From assembly GCA_937873245.1 (NCBI GenBank), contig CALMVY010000120.1, positions 1 to 6,721 on the forward strand: a stretch of 6,721 nt of DNA, read 5' to 3'. The notes under the pieces were generated by a model. It was not told the origin of the DNA. It made no database searches and worked only from the letters and a program-made list of their open reading frames with translations. Positions within the stretch are counted from its first letter, which is position 1, and every line of letters begins with the position of its first letter. The DNA is from an uncultured Arthrobacter sp. GTDB lineage: Bacteria > Actinomycetota > Actinomycetes > Actinomycetales > Micrococcaceae. Positions 5,721 to 6,721 of the stretch are shown piece by piece. Both the position numbers and the translations under genes were made by a program.

Positions 5721-5723
5721 TTT

Positions 5724-5815
5724 GGTGAGTAATGAGAACCGGCGCCAAGCCCTGACTGGCCGGTCGGCAACCCTCCCTTTCGCGGCGGGGTGCCTCAGGT
5801 GAATACTCGGCACAT
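5724..5815 (+). ncRNA. S-adenosylmethionine riboswitch, SAM-IV-like
   Basis: The conserved core is recognisable: CGCCAAGCCCTGACTGGCC, then GGCAACCCTCC, then GGGGTGCC and AGGTGA, in the order seen in actinobacterial SAM-IV and the related SAM-I-IV aptamers. Pairing supports it: P1 GAGTA (5727-5731) with TACTC (5804-5808); P2 ACCGGC (5738-5743) with GCCGGT (5759-5764); P3 from GGCA (5766-5769) and CCC (5771-5773) with GGG (5787-5789) and TGCC (5791-5794). No P4 hairpin sits between P3 and the P1 3' strand, which argues against plain SAM-I; the exact subclass is not settled. SAM binding is expected to lower expression of the downstream DUF1737-rhodanese-metZ genes. The 3' boundary is approximate. 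The first start codon is about 45 bases downstream with no obvious terminator between, so translational control is more likely than termination. Confidence 0.87.
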
Positions 5816-5842
5816 CGAAAATTCGAGCTGCAAGCGTGAAAG

Positions 5843-5848
5843 AAGGAG
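5843..5848 (+). promoter_or_regulatory. Ribosome binding site deciding the DUF1737 gene start
   Basis: AAGGAG, preceded by further purines (GAAAG), lies 7 bases before GTG 5856. It fixes this GTG as the start, over the in-frame GTG at 5790 inside the riboswitch P3 stem. As the first ribosome binding site after the aptamer it is the natural target for SAM-dependent occlusion. Confidence 0.75.
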
Positions 5849-5855
5849 ATCCGTC

Positions 5856-6176
5856 GTGCCTGACGCGTCCGCCCCCGCTGTCCCCGATACAGCAACCCGT
5901 ACGGTGCCAACCCCGGCCCCCGCCGTCCCCGGTGCCGCCGGGGAGAGACTGGCGTACCGCCTGTTCACCGGCCCCGATGACCGCGCCTTCTGCGAGCGCG
6001 TCTCGGCGGCCCTCGCCGAGGGCTACGTGCTGCACGGCAACCCGTCCGCCACATACAACGGCATCAATGTCATCGTGGCCCAGGCCGTGGTGCTGCCGGC
6101 CGCGGTCGCCAGCGCCGATGCCGCCGTCGCCAATGCCGTGGATGAGCTGGAGTTCGACGGCGAGGGCCACGCGTGA
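5856..6176 (+). CDS. Small DUF1737-domain protein, first gene of SAM-riboswitch operon
   Basis: A 106-residue protein. Residues 1-30 are a low-complexity Pro/Ala/Thr-rich leader without signal-peptide character. Residues 33-80 match the DUF1737 pattern as I recall it: AYRLFTGPDDRAFCERVSAAL, then EGYVLHGNPSATYNG and NVIVAQAVV. DUF1737 proteins are small, cytosolic and of unknown biochemical function. The C-terminal tail (81-106) is Ala-rich and acidic. The GTG start follows AAGGAG with 7-base spacing. The stop overlaps the rhodanese GTG as GTGA, so the two are translationally coupled. Being placed first after a SAM riboswitch and in front of a sulfurtransferase and metZ, it plausibly takes part in sulfur or methionine metabolism, but that is guilt by association only. 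It has a single cysteine (Cys46). Confidence 0.82.
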   Translation: MPDASAPAVPDTATRTVPTPAPAVPGAAGERLAYRLFTGPDDRAFCERVSAALAEGYVLHGNPSATYNGINVIVAQAVVLPAAVASADAAVANAVDELEFDGEGHA

Positions 6177-6616
6177 GCTACGCCGGGGACCTCAGCCCGC
6201 AGGAGGCCTGGGCCAAGCTGGAGGACGGCGCCATCCTGGTGGACGTGCGCACCGAGGGTGAATGGGCCCACATCGGCATCCCGGACACGACGTCGGCGGG
6301 CGGAACCCAAAAGGATCCGCTGTTCGTCCAGTGGAACCTCGCCGGAGGCCTCCCCAACGCTCGGTTCGTAGAACAGCTGAAACGACAGCTGAGACTGCAA
6401 CTGCAAGAGCAGGCCCCCGACGGGCCCGGCACTGAGCTGGTCTTCCTGTGCCGGTCCGGCGCGCGCTCCATCGCCGCCGCCATCGCCGCGACCGAGGCCG
6501 GCTACACCTCCTACAACGTCCTGGAGGGCTTTGAAGGCGAACCGGACGGCCGCGGTGAGCGCACTGTCAACGGCTGGAAGAACCGCGGCCTGCCCACCAA
6601 TACCGGAAAGCACTAA
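6173..6616 (+). CDS. Rhodanese-like sulfurtransferase
   Basis: A 147-residue single-domain rhodanese. The fold begins with LSPQEAWAKLEDGAILVDVRTEGEW (7-31), with the typical DVR strand-turn. The active loop is CRSGARS (93-99), with Cys93 as the persulfide-forming residue and the usual arginines. It closes with YNVLEGFEGEPD (114-125) and NGWKNRGLP (133-141), as is common in this subfamily. Between them, about residues 41-87 form an insertion with a charged Gln/Arg-rich helix (FVEQLKRQLRLQLQEQ is within it), larger than in minimal GlpE-type proteins. It has no signal peptide, so it should act in the cytosol, carrying sulfane sulfur. The GTG start overlaps the DUF1737 stop by four bases, with GAGGG 6 bases upstream. 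It ends directly before metZ, suggesting it supplies or handles sulfur for homocysteine formation; the actual donor and acceptor are unknown. Confidence 0.9.
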   Translation: MSYAGDLSPQEAWAKLEDGAILVDVRTEGEWAHIGIPDTTSAGGTQKDPLFVQWNLAGGLPNARFVEQLKRQLRLQLQEQAPDGPGTELVFLCRSGARSIAAAIAATEAGYTSYNVLEGFEGEPDGRGERTVNGWKNRGLPTNTGKH

Positions 6617-6721
6617 GTGACCTTCAACCCTGACGCCGCCGGCTGGAGCGCCGACACCCAGGCCGTCCGCGGCGGACTCGACCGCACCGGCTTCCAGGAA
6701 ACGTCCGAGCCGATCTTCCTC
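6617..6721 (+). CDS. metZ: O-succinylhomoserine sulfhydrylase, 5' part (runs off window)
   Basis: The first 35 codons of a PLP-dependent Cys/Met metabolism enzyme. The start reads MTFNPDAAGWSADTQAVRGG, followed by LDRTGFQETSEPIFL. The T-x-A-V-R-G-G..R..F.ETSE.IFLTSG pattern is typical of MetZ, which makes homocysteine from O-succinyl- (or O-acetyl-) homoserine and sulfide. The PLP lysine lies beyond the window. The GTG start abuts the rhodanese TAA with no gap, and GGAAAG stands 6 bases upstream. A SAM riboswitch at the head of the operon agrees with a methionine-biosynthesis role. Related MetB/MetY enzymes are the alternative, but the N-terminal motif fits MetZ best. Confidence 0.85.
   Translation, partial: MTFNPDAAGWSADTQAVRGGLDRTGFQETSEPIFL

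Larger units (their letters stand above)
5181..5723. other. Intergenic region between divergent operons, no gene found
   Basis: No frame here reads like a protein: the longest (plus strand from 5331) has no recognisable motif. The stretch should hold promoters for both flanking operons. On the minus strand I see no TAnnnT hexamer well placed before the 42-residue peptide gene. On the plus strand the candidates are TATAAG (5586-5591), TAACAT (5676-5681) and TG-T-TACGTT (5712-5720). The part 5401-5520 has about 48% G+C by count, much lower than the genes, and contains nested inverted repeats. A perfect 10-bp palindrome GGGGCGCCCC lies at 5565-5574, and GGTAGTT occurs twice at 5627 and 5639, 12 bases apart. 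Confidence 0.7.

Noticed and set aside
5790..5855. In-frame upstream GTG start for the DUF1737 protein
   Set aside because: This GTG lies inside the conserved P3 strand of the SAM riboswitch and lacks a suitable ribosome binding site; GTG 5856 has AAGGAG at 7 bases.

Overview
The window is GC-rich DNA (about two thirds to three quarters G+C in the genes) whose proteins and gene order fit a high-GC actinobacterium. An Arthrobacter/Pseudarthrobacter-type Micrococcaceae member is the best guess. The pointers are GTG starts, GTGA stop/start overlaps, a class-IV-type SAM riboswitch and the protein families. The assignment is inference, because no marker gene is present.

Left part (1-2654). The window opens with the last 36 codons of a pyruvate phosphate dikinase-like reading frame. 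It stops exactly where that family normally continues, so it is either truncated or an unusual short protein. Convergent to it is a complete two-HKD-domain cardiolipin synthase (minus strand). Diverging from that is a PLP-dependent class IV aminotransferase-fold protein, most likely aminodeoxychorismate lyase (plus strand). The short region between the two divergent genes carries a perfect 10-bp inverted repeat that brackets the probable cls -10 box.

Middle part (2664-5180, minus strand). Three tightly overlapping genes are read 5180->2664: a 42-residue single-pass membrane peptide, an ATP-grasp ligase with an N-terminal Rossmann-like domain, and a membrane-embedded processive-type family 2 glycosyltransferase. 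They look like one translationally coupled unit, probably making or decorating an envelope glycan; the product is unknown. This is the best candidate here for an undescribed system. The last 24 or so codons of the glycosyltransferase consist of a large near-perfect inverted repeat (2673-2735). That repeat also lies just past the convergent pabC stop.

Intergenic part (5181-5723). About 540 bases hold no convincing gene. They contain a 9-bp perfect hairpin (5269-5290), a patch of clearly lower GC (about 48% over 5401-5520) with three nested inverted repeats, and the upstream region of the next operon.

Right part (5724-6721, plus strand). A SAM-IV-like riboswitch leads an operon of a small DUF1737 protein, a rhodanese-like sulfurtransferase, and the start of metZ (O-succinylhomoserine sulfhydrylase), which runs off the end. 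The genes overlap or abut, so the whole unit is expected to be repressed by S-adenosylmethionine and to serve methionine/sulfur assimilation.
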